A DNA stretch of 64,000 bases from assembly GCF_000215955.2 (NCBI RefSeq), contig NZ_AFNV02000002.1, forward strand, positions 46,370-110,369, in the 5' to 3' direction. This stretch comes from Salinisphaera shabanensis E1L3A. Lineage in GTDB: Bacteria > Pseudomonadota > Gammaproteobacteria > Nevskiales > Salinisphaeraceae. Both the position numbers and the translations under genes were made by a program. The notes under the pieces were generated by a model that saw only the letters and a program-made list of their open reading frames with translations, was not told the DNA's origin and did not search any database. Below are positions 48,210 to 57,615 of the stretch, piece by piece (position 1 is the stretch's first letter; every line of letters starts with the position of its first letter).

Positions 48210-51200
48210 GGTTCGCCGGACTCGATCTGCTGGCCTATGGCCATTTCACCGATCGGCGGCTGGCCTTCACGCCCGGCGAAACCGATCTGCATATCGTGTT
48301 CGGCCCCAACGAGGCCGGCAAGTCCACGGCGCGCAGGGCAGTCGGCGATTTCCTGTTCGGTTTTCCGACCCAGACCGATCTGAATTTCGTCCATGCCTAC
48401 AACGCGCTGCGTATCGGCGCGCGCATCGAAGCCGGCGAAGCCGAGATCGAGGCGATCCGAAAGAAAGGCCGCAAGAACACGCTGCTCGACGCCGAAGGCA
48501 ACGCCGCAAGCCGGCTGGAGGCCGATCTGGAACGCCAGCTCGCCGGCGCCGACCGAGCATTTTTCACCCGCATGTTCAGCCTCGATCACGAGGGCCTGCG
48601 CGCCGGCGGCGAAACGCTGGCCGCGGCCGATGCCAACGCCGATACGGCGCTGCTATCCGCCGGCTCCGGTCTGGCCGACGTGCTCGCCGAACGCGAAGCG
48701 TTGATGGCCGAAGCCGATGGTTTGTGGTCGCCCAACGTCTCGCAAAACCGACGTTACTATCAGGCCGAAGCACGGCTGAAGACCGCGGATGCCGATATTC
48801 GCGAGCACGAAGTCACGGTCGGCGACTGGCAGCGCCGACGCGAAGCCTTCGAGACCGCCGAAACACACTACGAAACGCTCGCCGAACGCCGGCGCGAACT
48901 CAATCATCAATGGCGCGAACTCGAACGCATTCGCCGCGTGGCCCAGCCTGCCCGACGCTATCGCGAGATCGAGGCCGAGCTAAGCGAACTCGGCGAGACA
49001 CCGGCGCTGGATCCGGCGGCGCGCCCAACGCTGGCAAGTGCACGCGAAAACATCGAATCGGCCCGCGCAGCGATCGCCTCGATTCAGGAGCAGATCGCTC
49101 GCATCGACACCGAAATCGAGACGCTCACCGACGACCCGGCCCTGCGCGAGGCCGGCGAGTCGATCGAACAGCTGGCCGAGCAGCGGGGCCAGATCGCCGC
49201 CGACCGCGAACGTATTGCGGAAATCGAACGCGAGCAGGCGCGACTCGCCAACGCCCTGGCCCATGACCGCGCCGAACTTGGGGGGCGAGACGACAACGCC
49301 GAGTGGCCCACCGCGGCAACACTCGCCCAGGCCCGCCGTCTGGCGACCGACCAAGCGACCCGCCGGCAAAGCCTCGATCACGCTGCCCGTAATCTGGACG
49401 CTGCACGCGACGCCGACACACGCCTGGCGACCGAAGCGCAAACGCTCGGCGCCGCCGCCGAGATCAGCGCGCTCGAAGCCTGGCTGACGGCTGCCGCCCG
49501 CGAAGGCGATCTGGAAGCCGAGCTGCGTAATGCCCAGGCAAACGTGGACCGCTTGGATCGCGATATCGAACGCCGCCTTACAGCCTTAAAGCCGGCCGTG
49601 GCCGACAGCGATACGCTAGCCACCCTCGACGTGCCCACGCGCGCACGGGTCGATGAATTCGAGACCGAGATCACCGACGCCAGCGAGGCACGCAAGCGCC
49701 ATCAGCAGCGTGTCGACGAACTGACCGACGAAGTCGAGCGCGCCCGCGACGCATTAGCCCGGCGTCGCGCCGACGAAGCGCTGCCCAGCGCCGAGGCCCT
49801 GGCAACGACCCGCGTACAACGCGATGCCTGCTGGCAGCTCGTGCGCCGGCGCTACGTGGAGCAACGCGAACGCGACCTGTTCGACGACGCCGATACGCCC
49901 AAGCTCGACAAGGCCACTGAAAAGAACCCGGCCGATGCCTTCGAGCGCAGCAGCCAGGCAGCCGACGAACTGGCCGATGCCCGCTTCGATCATGCCGAAG
50001 CCATCGCCCAGGACGCCGAACGCCAACGCCATCTGGCCGAACGCGAGCAGGCCCTCGAACAGGCCACGGCGCGCCGCGACGAGGCGAAGGCCCGTCTCGA
50101 CGGCCTACGCACCGAATGGACATCACTGTGGTTTACCACCGAACTCGAACCCGCCAGCCCGAGCGCGATGCGCGACTGGCTCGACCGGCGCGATGCGGTG
50201 CTGGATACGCGTGCCGATCGTATTGACGCCCAGGCGACCCGCGATGATCTGGCCGCACGGATCGACGCACAGCGTGCACACGTCGCGCCGCAGCTCGTCG
50301 AACTGGGCGTGGACGAGAACCAGACCGCTCATGCATCGCTGGCCATACTCATCGAACACGCCCGCCAATTCGTCGAGCGCGAGCAGCGCCGCCGCGACGA
50401 ACGCCGACGTATCGAACGCGAACGCAGCGAACACGCCAACCGTATCGACACGCTGCAAAACGAGCACACGCAAGCCGAAACGGCCCTGGCCGATTGGCAA
50501 CAGCGCTGGCGCCGCGCGCTCGACGAACTGGGCCTGGATACGGTTCTGGACGCCGAGGCCGGCCAGGCCGCGCTCGACGTACTCGATGCCGGCCGCGAGC
50601 ATGCCCGCCAAAGCCGGGAACTGGCCGCCGAACACGCCGACCTCGTCGATCGTCAAAGCCGTTTCGAAACCCGGCTCGCGCACGTATTGGCCGCGACCGG
50701 CCACACCGCCAACGACAACGAGGTCGCCGAACAGAGCGTGCAACGCCTGAGCACCGCGCTGCGCGATGCCCAGGCCCAACACCAACGCCTGCAAACCCGC
50801 GCGGCGGACCGTGTCGCCCATCGCGACAAGATCGCCGAACACGAGACGACGCAGGCCGAAGCGCAACGCCGTATCGACACCCTGTGTCGTCAGGCCGGCG
50901 TTGCCGACGCCACCGCGCTCGAAACCGTCATCGACCGCGCCGAGCGCCGGCAGGCGCTGGTCAACGAACATACCGCCACCAGCCAAACGCTGACCGACCA
51001 AGGCGACGGCCAGCCGGTCAAGGACCTCGTCGCTGCGGCCGAAGCCAGCGATCTCGATTCGCTGCGCGAACAGATCGATGCCTTGGCCGACCAACTGGCC
51101 GATCTCGACACCGAACTCGGCCCGGCGCGCGATGCCCGCAACGAAGCCCGTGCACAATTCGAGGCCATCGGCGGCGACGATCGTGCCGTGACCGCTGCCG

Positions 51201-51721
51201 CCGAACGCCAGACCGCACTCGCCGATATGCAGGACGCTGCCGAGCGCTATCTACGTGTCGGCACAGCCGCGCTGCTGCTCAAATGGGCCGGCCAGCGCTA
51301 TGCCATGGACAAGCAGCGCCCGCTTATCGAACGCGGTTCGGCGCTCATGAACCAGCTCACTGGCGGCTCCTTCGAGCGGCTAACCGGTGAATTCGATGAC
51401 CGCGACGAGCTGCAGATCGTGGGTGTACGATCCGACGGCAGCCGCGTGGCCCCACCGGGCATGAGCGAAGGCACGCGCGACCAGCTCTATCTCGCCCTGC
51501 GTATCGCCGCGATCGAGGATTATCTGGAACGTGCCACGCCGCTACCCGTCGTCGCCGACGATCTGTTTATCAACTTCGACGACGAACGCGCCATGGCTGG
51601 CCTCGACGTGCTGGCCGGGCTGGCCGAAAAAACGCAGGTGCTGTTCTTCACCCACCACCAGCATCTGCGCGATATGGCCGCCGCGCGGCTGGGCGATCGT
51701 GTGCAGTCCCATGAGCTGTGA
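48206..51721 (+). CDS. yhaN: SMC-like ATPase YhaN (AAA_27)
   Basis: 1171 aa, Rad50/SbcC-like. Walker A GPNEAGKST (residues 33-41) is followed by about 900 residues of Glu/Arg/Ala-rich coiled coil. The C-terminal half-site has the signature GMSEGTRDQLYLALRIAAIEDY and Walker B PVVADDLFINFDDERA. The HIVFGPNEAGKSTARRAVGD start is typical of YhaN. Partner of the nuclease encoded just upstream; presumed role in DNA end processing or repair. Confidence 0.9.
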   Translation: MRFAGLDLLAYGHFTDRRLAFTPGETDLHIVFGPNEAGKSTARRAVGDFLFGFPTQTDLNFVHAYNALRIGARIEAGEAEIEAIRKKGRKNTLLDAEGNAASRLEADLERQLAGADRAFFTRMFSLDHEGLRAGGETLAAADANADTALLSAGSGLADVLAEREALMAEADGLWSPNVSQNRRYYQAEARLKTADADIREHEVTVGDWQRRREAFETAETHYETLAERRRELNHQWRELERIRRVAQPARRYREIEAELSELGETPALDPAARPTLASARENIESARAAIASIQEQIARIDTEIETLTDDPALREAGESIEQLAEQRGQIAADRERIAEIEREQARLANALAHDRAELGGRDDNAEWPTAATLAQARRLATDQATRRQSLDHAARNLDAARDADTRLATEAQTLGAAAEISALEAWLTAAAREGDLEAELRNAQANVDRLDRDIERRLTALKPAVADSDTLATLDVPTRARVDEFETEITDASEARKRHQQRVDELTDEVERARDALARRRADEALPSAEALATTRVQRDACWQLVRRRYVEQRERDLFDDADTPKLDKATEKNPADAFERSSQAADELADARFDHAEAIAQDAERQRHLAEREQALEQATARRDEAKARLDGLRTEWTSLWFTTELEPASPSAMRDWLDRRDAVLDTRADRIDAQATRDDLAARIDAQRAHVAPQLVELGVDENQTAHASLAILIEHARQFVEREQRRRDERRRIERERSEHANRIDTLQNEHTQAETALADWQQRWRRALDELGLDTVLDAEAGQAALDVLDAGREHARQSRELAAEHADLVDRQSRFETRLAHVLAATGHTANDNEVAEQSVQRLSTALRDAQAQHQRLQTRAADRVAHRDKIAEHETTQAEAQRRIDTLCRQAGVADATALETVIDRAERRQALVNEHTATSQTLTDQGDGQPVKDLVAAAEASDLDSLREQIDALADQLADLDTELGPARDARNEARAQFEAIGGDDRAVTAAAERQTALADMQDAAERYLRVGTAALLLKWAGQRYAMDKQRPLIERGSALMNQLTGGSFERLTGEFDDRDELQIVGVRSDGSRVAPPGMSEGTRDQLYLALRIAAIEDYLERATPLPVVADDLFINFDDERAMAGLDVLAGLAEKTQVLFFTHHQHLRDMAAARLGDRVQSHEL

Positions 51722-51725
51722 ATCC

Positions 51726-52649
51726 ATGCTGCCCGCGTATCTTGTCGATGCCCTGCGACCGCTTGCTGGCGCGCGCGTCGCGCTCATCGCCCCGGCCGGC
51801 GGCGTCAAGGACGAACGCATCGATACTGTACGCGCCGTGATGGATGCCGCCGGTATTGAAACCTGCCTGGGTGAACACGCTCGCGATCACCATCGCTATC
51901 TTGCCGGCACCGCGGACGACCGTCTGAGGGATCTGCAGGCTGCATTCGAATTACCGAATATCGATGCGGTCTGGTGCCTGCGCGGCGGCTATGGCACGGC
52001 CCAGTTCGTGCAGGCGATCGACTGGGCCCGTATCCCGCGTGAGGTACCGCTGATCGGCTATTCGGATATGAGCCTGCTGTTGGCCGCCTTCGAACATCGC
52101 AGCCGGCGTGCGATTCATGCGCCGGTGGCCACCGAGCTCGCCCTGCCCGGCGATACGCCGGCCGAACAGGCCGAACGTGCGGCCTCGATGACATCGCTGG
52201 TCGCCTGCTTGCAGGGACAAGCCAGCGAATGGCCACTGCTGTATCACAGCGGTCCGAGCAACCGCCTGACCGGGCGCGTGGTCGGCGGCAATCTCACCAC
52301 GCTCGCGAGTGTGGCCGGCACCCCGGCTGCCCTGACTTTGGCAGACGACGCCATCCTCGTGCTCGAAGACGTCGGCGAGGCCGAGTTCCGGCTCGAGCGC
52401 TGCCTGCAGCAACTGCTCGACTCGCTCGACACCCGCCACATGAAAGCGATCTGCCTCGGGCGCTTCGAGCGCTGTGCACTGGCCTGCGGCATGGAGTCGC
52501 TAGTCGAGATATTCGCCGAATACAGCGCCGCGCGCGGCATCGCACTTTATTACGACGCGCCGGTCGGCCACGGCTGTGTGAATCACGCCTGGCGCTACGG
52601 CTCTACCGCCCGGATCAAGGCCGATCGTCTGCGCATCGGCAAGTCCTGA
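51726..52649 (+). CDS. ldcA: Murein tetrapeptide LD-carboxypeptidase
   Basis: Cytosolic S66 peptidase removing D-Ala from recycled murein tetrapeptides. 307 aa: ALIAPAGGVKDERI at the N-terminus, WCLRGGYGTAQ, the nucleophile region LIGYSDMSLLL (Ser in GYSD), and catalytic Glu/His in LEDVGEAEFR and VGHGCVNHAWRYG. ATG 51726 lies five bases after yhaN; ATG 51711 inside yhaN is an alternative. With mpl at 23-24 kb it belongs to peptidoglycan recycling. Confidence 0.93.
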   Translation: MLPAYLVDALRPLAGARVALIAPAGGVKDERIDTVRAVMDAAGIETCLGEHARDHHRYLAGTADDRLRDLQAAFELPNIDAVWCLRGGYGTAQFVQAIDWARIPREVPLIGYSDMSLLLAAFEHRSRRAIHAPVATELALPGDTPAEQAERAASMTSLVACLQGQASEWPLLYHSGPSNRLTGRVVGGNLTTLASVAGTPAALTLADDAILVLEDVGEAEFRLERCLQQLLDSLDTRHMKAICLGRFERCALACGMESLVEIFAEYSAARGIALYYDAPVGHGCVNHAWRYGSTARIKADRLRIGKS

Positions 52650-52671
52650 GCACAAGTTAGCGATATCGAAG

Positions 52672-53184
52672 ATGACTGGAGCGCATTTCATGCGAGAAGC
52701 CCTGGCAGAAGGGAGAAAGGCCAGGACGTATTGCAAACCAAACCCGCCGGTTGGCTGTGTAATCGTGGTGAACGACAGACTCGTGGGCCGAGGCCATACA
52801 CAGCCGCCGGGTAAGAAACATGCAGAGGCAGCGGCGCTCGCGTCGTCCGATGACATCGACTTTGCAAAAGCAACGGTCTTTGTAACGCTTGAGCCATGCT
52901 CGTTCCACGGCCGGACACCCTCATGTGCCAAGGCGCTCGCAGAACTTGGGGTGGCAAACGTAGTTATCGCGCTCGTCGATCCAGACCCTCGCAATAGTGG
53001 GGCGGGTATCGCGCTACTACGCCAAGCCGGTGTTGAGGTCGAAGTAGGCTTGTGCGACCAAGAGGCTTTCCGCGATCTCTCGCCGTATTTAAAAGAGGCT
53101 AGCAAAGCGCTGCCCTTGACCGCTCAAATCGCTGGCGCACTTGGGATTTATTCTTCGGCTTTGGGCCGCTCTGGCGCCACCTGA
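52672..53184 (+). CDS. Stand-alone RibD-type deaminase domain, atypical composition
   Basis: 170 aa. The zinc deaminase motifs are clear: HAEAAAL and PCSFHGRTPSC, with the RibD-like PNPPVGCVIV and VDPDPRNSGAG. The reductase domain of bifunctional RibD (~370 aa) is absent; after FRDLSPYLKEASK the C-terminus is unlike RibD. GC is about 58% against roughly 65% in adjacent genes, and it uses AGA/AGG Arg codons (three in the first 40 codons) that neighbours avoid. This suggests recent acquisition. The substrate could be a riboflavin-pathway or other pyrimidine. It is followed by 228 bases without a gene. Confidence 0.75.
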   Translation: MTGAHFMREALAEGRKARTYCKPNPPVGCVIVVNDRLVGRGHTQPPGKKHAEAAALASSDDIDFAKATVFVTLEPCSFHGRTPSCAKALAELGVANVVIALVDPDPRNSGAGIALLRQAGVEVEVGLCDQEAFRDLSPYLKEASKALPLTAQIAGALGIYSSALGRSGAT

Positions 53185-53412
53185 ACGTCGGTTATCGCGT
53201 GACATCTTTGCCTAGCGTCGCCCTTACGCCGCAGTGACGGCATGGCCGATGGCCGCGGCGCGCAAAAGCCTTTAAGTGCTGCTCGAAGAACTCGTAGCCG
53301 AAAGTCTGTGCCTATCTCAATGACAGCCGCAGCGCGGCGGCGGAACGAGAGCCTGGCGCGCGACCCAACACTGCGTTGTCTGGACTGTGCCGCCGCCCGC
53401 GAATAGCGCGGC

Positions 53413-54381
53413 TTATTCCCGATCGAATGCGGCCAGCAGTTCGTCGCGAAAAACCGTTTCGGCCACGCGCAGCGGGCGCTGGGTGTTCCAGAGCAGATGA
53501 ATATCGACATCGGCCAGGCCTTCTTGCGGCGGCAGCTTGCGCAACATGCCGGCCTCGGTTTCGCGACGGAAGGCGCCTTCGGGCAAAAAGCCGATGCCAT
53601 AACCGCACATGATCAGCCGACAGACTTCTTCCAGATTCGACGACGAGGCCGCGAGCCGGCCCTGAAAACCGTGGTGTTCGCGAAACAGCGTTAACGGCGA
53701 AAGCGTATCGCCGAGGTAATCGCCGGTGAACGTGACCAGATCTTCGTGCAGCAAGCGGGCGATATCCACCTCGGCCCGGTCGTAGAGCGAATGCGGCGGC
53801 CCGCAGAACAGCGCATAACGCTGCGGCACGATTAGCCGTCGCTCGATACCCGGGGTATCGACCCGGCACAGACCGAGCCCGAAAGACGCCGTGTTCTGGC
53901 GTAGCGCCATCAATACGTCGTGGCCGCGCAGCACCTCCACTTCCAGCTCTACACGCGGATACCGGCGATGGAAATCGGCGAGAAAATCGTTGTAGCGCTG
54001 TGAATGCACGCGGCTGACGCTCAGCAGCTTGACTCGACCAACCACCTGCTCGAGCGCATCGCGGGCCGGCATTTCCAGGCTGGAGACATCGGCAAACACG
54101 CCGCTGGCGATCCGATGCACTTCTTCGCCGGCCCCGGTCAGGGTGATGTGGGGGCCACGGCGCTGAACAAGGGCATAACCCAGCTGTGCCTGCAGACGCT
54201 TGAGCGCCTGGCTGACCGCCGGTTGGGTCACGAACAGCCGCTCGGCGGCACGGCTCAGATTGAGTTCGTCGGCGACCACGACAAAGGTCCGAATAAGGTT
54301 CCAGTCCAGCCGGGCCGCCAGCGCCCGCTGGCCATGCTCACCGCTTGGCGGCGCATCGTTCTTGCTCGACATATCAGCCAT
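53413..54381 (-). CDS. LysR-family transcriptional regulator
   Basis: 322 aa: N-terminal winged HTH (about 27-85: LNLSRAAERLFVTQPAVSQALKRLQ), then a substrate-binding-like co-inducer domain (about 110-315). Divergent from the M20 hydrolase/symporter operon, with a palindromic operator in the gap, so it probably controls that operon and itself. The inducer is perhaps an N-carbamoyl amino acid or ureide (inference). Confidence 0.93.
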   Translation of the reverse strand: MADMSSKNDAPPSGEHGQRALAARLDWNLIRTFVVVADELNLSRAAERLFVTQPAVSQALKRLQAQLGYALVQRRGPHITLTGAGEEVHRIASGVFADVSSLEMPARDALEQVVGRVKLLSVSRVHSQRYNDFLADFHRRYPRVELEVEVLRGHDVLMALRQNTASFGLGLCRVDTPGIERRLIVPQRYALFCGPPHSLYDRAEVDIARLLHEDLVTFTGDYLGDTLSPLTLFREHHGFQGRLAASSSNLEEVCRLIMCGYGIGFLPEGAFRRETEAGMLRKLPPQEGLADVDIHLLWNTQRPLRVAETVFRDELLAAFDRE

Positions 54382-54403
54382 TCAGGCCCCGTGGAATCAA
54401 ACC

Positions 54404-54424
54404 ATTATTAGCAGTACTAATAAT
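54404..54424. promoter_or_regulatory. Palindromic LysR-type operator
   Basis: ATTATTAG-CAGTA-CTAATAAT: perfect 8-bp arms containing the T-N11-A pattern, 22 bases upstream of the lysR start codon in an unusually AT-rich divergent region. Confidence 0.75.
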
Positions 54425-54590
54425 ACAAATAATATTGCGTGCTTTGACTGATGGCGTGCTATTGCCGCTAGATAAAAAAGCACGCACGAGGCGTTTGCGG
54501 GGGCAACGCCGAGCACTGGCGACCGCTGCCGCTCGCCGGCCAGCCGGCACCGAGGCGCCCACGCGCCCATTCAACGATATCAACACGCTT

Positions 54591-55811
54591 ATGCTCGAAA
54601 CCAACGGCCAACGATTGTGGGACAGCCTGATGGCGATGGCCGAAATCGGTGCGACCGCCAACGGCGGCAGCAGCCGACTCGCCCTCACCGACGAAGACGC
54701 CGCCGGGCGCTCGCTGTTCGTGCAATGGGCCGAAGCCGAAAACCTCACCATCTCGCGGGATGCCATCGGCAACCTGTTCGCACGTCGAGCCGGGCGCGAC
54801 GATGTACCGCCCGTGGTCATCGGCAGCCATCTGGATACCCAGCCCAAAGGCGGGCGTTTCGATGGCGTGCTCGGCGTACTGGCCGCACTCGAAGCCGTAC
54901 GTACGCTCAACGAAAACGAAATCGAAACCGTTGCGCCGATCGAAATCGCCAACTGGACCAACGAAGAAGGCGCACGTTTCACCCCGGCCATGCTGGGCTC
55001 TTCGGTGTTCACGGGCGCAATGACGCTCGATGACGGCCTGGCGCGCGAGGATGCCAACGGCCAGAGCGTTGCCGAGAGTTTGCAAGCCACCGGCGAGGCC
55101 GGCGCCACGCCGCTAGCCCGCAAATACGACGCCTATTTCGAAGCGCATATCGAACAGGGCCCCGTGCTCGAAGACAACGACAAAACCATCGGCGTGGTAA
55201 CCGGTGGCCAGGCGATCCGCTGGCTGGATGTACGCTTCACCGGCAAAGCCGGCCATGCGGGCACAACGCCCATGCCGGTCCGCCGCGATGCCCTGTTCGC
55301 AGCCAGTGCCGCGATCACGGCCGTGGAAGAATACGTGGCCGGTATCGATGGCCTGCTGGCCACGGTCGGCGAATTCCATGTCGCCCACGGCTCACGCAAT
55401 ACGATTGCCGCCGACGTGCATTTCACCCTTGATCTGCGCCATCCCGAGGATGACGTGGTCGACCGCGCAATCGATACGATTCGCGCACGCTTCGACGAAC
55501 GCCTGCCCTCGCGCGACGTAGACTACGACCTGTCACTGCACTGGCGCAGCCCGGCCCTGCCCTTCGACGAAACCTGCGTGCGCCACGTGCGCGATGCCGC
55601 GCAAGGCCTCGGCTATGCCTGGCAGGACATCATCAGCGGCGCCGGCCACGATGCCTTTCATCTGGCCAAACATTGCCCCACGGCGATGGTGTTCATTCCC
55701 TGTGCCGATGGCCTGAGCCATCACGAGGCCGAGTCGATCGAACCGGAACATGCAAAGTACGCGGCCGACGTGCTGCTCAACGCCGCCCTGGCCCGCGCCG
55801 GGCACGTTTAA
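54591..55811 (+). CDS. M20 amidohydrolase (allantoate / N-carbamoyl-L-amino-acid hydrolase type)
   Basis: 406 aa from ATG 54591 (MLETNGQRLWDSLMAMAEIG), matching the usual start of this family; the frame is open upstream to 54345, which would pass through the operator. Metal and substrate motifs: VIGSHLDTQPKGGRFDGVLG, NWTNEEGARF, GKAGHAGTTPMPVRRDAL and SGAGHDAFHLA. It releases ammonia/CO2 or carbamoyl from ureides or N-carbamoyl amino acids; the exact substrate cannot be told. First gene of an operon with a small membrane protein and an SSS symporter. Confidence 0.88.
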   Translation: MLETNGQRLWDSLMAMAEIGATANGGSSRLALTDEDAAGRSLFVQWAEAENLTISRDAIGNLFARRAGRDDVPPVVIGSHLDTQPKGGRFDGVLGVLAALEAVRTLNENEIETVAPIEIANWTNEEGARFTPAMLGSSVFTGAMTLDDGLAREDANGQSVAESLQATGEAGATPLARKYDAYFEAHIEQGPVLEDNDKTIGVVTGGQAIRWLDVRFTGKAGHAGTTPMPVRRDALFAASAAITAVEEYVAGIDGLLATVGEFHVAHGSRNTIAADVHFTLDLRHPEDDVVDRAIDTIRARFDERLPSRDVDYDLSLHWRSPALPFDETCVRHVRDAAQGLGYAWQDIISGAGHDAFHLAKHCPTAMVFIPCADGLSHHEAESIEPEHAKYAADVLLNAALARAGHV

Positions 55812-55848
55812 ACGCACCGCGTCCGACGCTCAACCACGAGAGACCTTC

Positions 55849-55995
55849 ATGGACTTCAAACCCTACGTTCTCATGCTGTTCGGCAATGCCCTGCTGACCA
55901 CGGTGATCTGTTGTGTGGTGGTGGGCGCGATTCTGCTGCGCGAATACCGCCCGACCATTCTGCGTCTCAAGCGCGAACGCAGCGATAAGCGCTAG
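55849..55995 (+). CDS. 48-aa single-pass membrane protein next to symporter
   Basis: MDFKPYVLMLFGNALLTTVI begins a single hydrophobic helix (residues ~7-33) ending in a basic tail (LKRERSDKR). It sits 37 bases after the hydrolase gene and 21 before the SSS symporter, all on one strand. Unrecognised family; a small symporter subunit is plausible because some SSS transporters have one. ATG 55849 follows a weak AGAGA Shine-Dalgarno. Confidence 0.7.
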   Translation: MDFKPYVLMLFGNALLTTVICCVVVGAILLREYRPTILRLKRERSDKR

Positions 55996-56016
55996 CCGCG
56001 CCCACGGGGGACCACC

Positions 56017-57615
56017 ATGAACATTACGCTGACGATATTCATCGCCGTGCTTGCTGCCTACGTCATCGTGGCGGCCGGGCTTACACGCTTCATCAAAAAC
56101 CGCGACGATTTCTATGTGATGGGCGAGCAGGGCTCGACCCTGTTGCTGACCGGCACCCTGGCCGCCACCTTTCTGAGCGCCGTCACGCTCATGGGCATTG
56201 CCGGCATTTCCTATAGCGAAGGCCCGCTGGTGATCGGTGCGCTGGGCTCGTTCGGCGCGTGGCTCGGCACGCTCATCGCGGTGGTCTGGATCGGGCGCAA
56301 GATGAAGGCCATGGAATGCCGCACGATGATGGATTTCTTCGACCGGCGCTTCAATAACAAGTGGGTGAGCGTGGTCGCGCTCATTCTCATGGTGATCGGC
56401 CTACTCGGCTACGGCATCATCCAGCTCATTGGCGCCGGCCTGGTGCTCGCCGAGATCATCGATGTGCCGTTTCCGGTGATCATCATCGCTTTCACCTTCG
56501 CGCTGATGGTGTTCTGCAGCCTGTCGGGCATGTATGGCGTGGTCTATACCGACACCATGATGTTCTTCACCATGCTGGCGATCGCCTTCGTGATCTCGCC
56601 CATGCTCATCGGCCAGGCCGGCATGGAGAATCTGCGCGGCTTGAGCGACAGTCTGCCCGGTTACTGGACGCTGGCCGGCGCCAACGATCGCGCGCTGAGC
56701 TGGTCGATCTCGCAGTTCCTGGTCTGGATTCTGTTTTTTGCCTGTACGCCGGCGCTGGTTTCGCGCGTGTTCCCGGCCAAGAACGATTTCGTGATCCTCA
56801 AGGTCGCCGTTATCGGCGTGTTCTTCGCACCCGCCATGCAGCTGATGGTCTATCTCGCCGCGGGCGCGATGCAGGTGATCCAGCCGGGCATCGAGCCGGC
56901 GGATCGCGCCATGATCGTGGGTTTCATGGACCATACCAACCCGGTGCTGGCCGGCGTGGGTTTGGCGGGCTTGATGGCCTCGATCATGTCCACCGCGTCC
57001 ACACTGTTCGTGCTCACAGGCTTCGCCCTGGCACGCGATCTCTACGAAAAGCTGTTCGAAAAGAAGCTGGACGAAAAACGCAGCGTGCTCGCCGGGCGTA
57101 TTTCGCAGGTGATCGTTTCGATCATCGTCTGCGTGATCGCTATCGCGCGGCCTGCCGGGATCTACTGGATTTCCATCTATGCCGGTTCGATCTTCGCGGT
57201 CGCCTGGCTGCCAACGATTGTGGCGGCGATGAAATGGCGCCGGGCCAGCGCGCCGGCGGTGCTGGCCTGCATGCTGGTGGGCTCGATCAGCTTCATCACG
57301 CTGGGCGAACTCGAACGGCACGAGCTGATTTCCTACCCCGCCGGTATCGACAACCTGATGATGGCCTTCGCGCTGGGCACGATCACGCTCATCGTGATGT
57401 GTCTTGCATTCAAGCCCAGCGGCTATGAAATCGAGCGTTTCGAGGAAATGAAGGGCCAACGCATGTCCGAGATCACCATCGGGCGTTTTCTCGATGCCGA
57501 TTCGACCGGCGCGACGCTGATCCGTGAATACCGCCGCGTGTGGATGGCGCTGATCGCCATGCTGGTTGTGGCCGGCGGCTTGTGGGGCTATCTGTTCGTA
57601 CAGCTCGGCCTCTGA
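56017..57615 (+). CDS. Sodium:solute symporter (SSS family)
   Basis: 532 aa, about 12-13 transmembrane helices. SSS hallmarks: FYVMGEQGSTLLLTGTLAAT near the N-terminus, LSGMYGVVYTDTMMF, and GLMASIMSTASTLFVLTGFALARDLYE, which contains Na2-site Ser/Thr residues. Good Shine-Dalgarno GGGGGA. Co-transcribed with the M20 hydrolase, so it probably imports the ureide or N-carbamoyl compound. Possible weak terminator stem AGCCGC/GCGGCT just after the stop. Confidence 0.92.
   Translation: MNITLTIFIAVLAAYVIVAAGLTRFIKNRDDFYVMGEQGSTLLLTGTLAATFLSAVTLMGIAGISYSEGPLVIGALGSFGAWLGTLIAVVWIGRKMKAMECRTMMDFFDRRFNNKWVSVVALILMVIGLLGYGIIQLIGAGLVLAEIIDVPFPVIIIAFTFALMVFCSLSGMYGVVYTDTMMFFTMLAIAFVISPMLIGQAGMENLRGLSDSLPGYWTLAGANDRALSWSISQFLVWILFFACTPALVSRVFPAKNDFVILKVAVIGVFFAPAMQLMVYLAAGAMQVIQPGIEPADRAMIVGFMDHTNPVLAGVGLAGLMASIMSTASTLFVLTGFALARDLYEKLFEKKLDEKRSVLAGRISQVIVSIIVCVIAIARPAGIYWISIYAGSIFAVAWLPTIVAAMKWRRASAPAVLACMLVGSISFITLGELERHELISYPAGIDNLMMAFALGTITLIVMCLAFKPSGYEIERFEEMKGQRMSEITIGRFLDADSTGATLIREYRRVWMALIAMLVVAGGLWGYLFVQLGL

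Noticed and set aside
54443..54457. TGGCGTGCTATTGCC as a sigma-54 promoter for the M20 hydrolase
   Set aside because: The GG to GC spacing is nine bases instead of ten and the conserved CA of the -24 box is missing.
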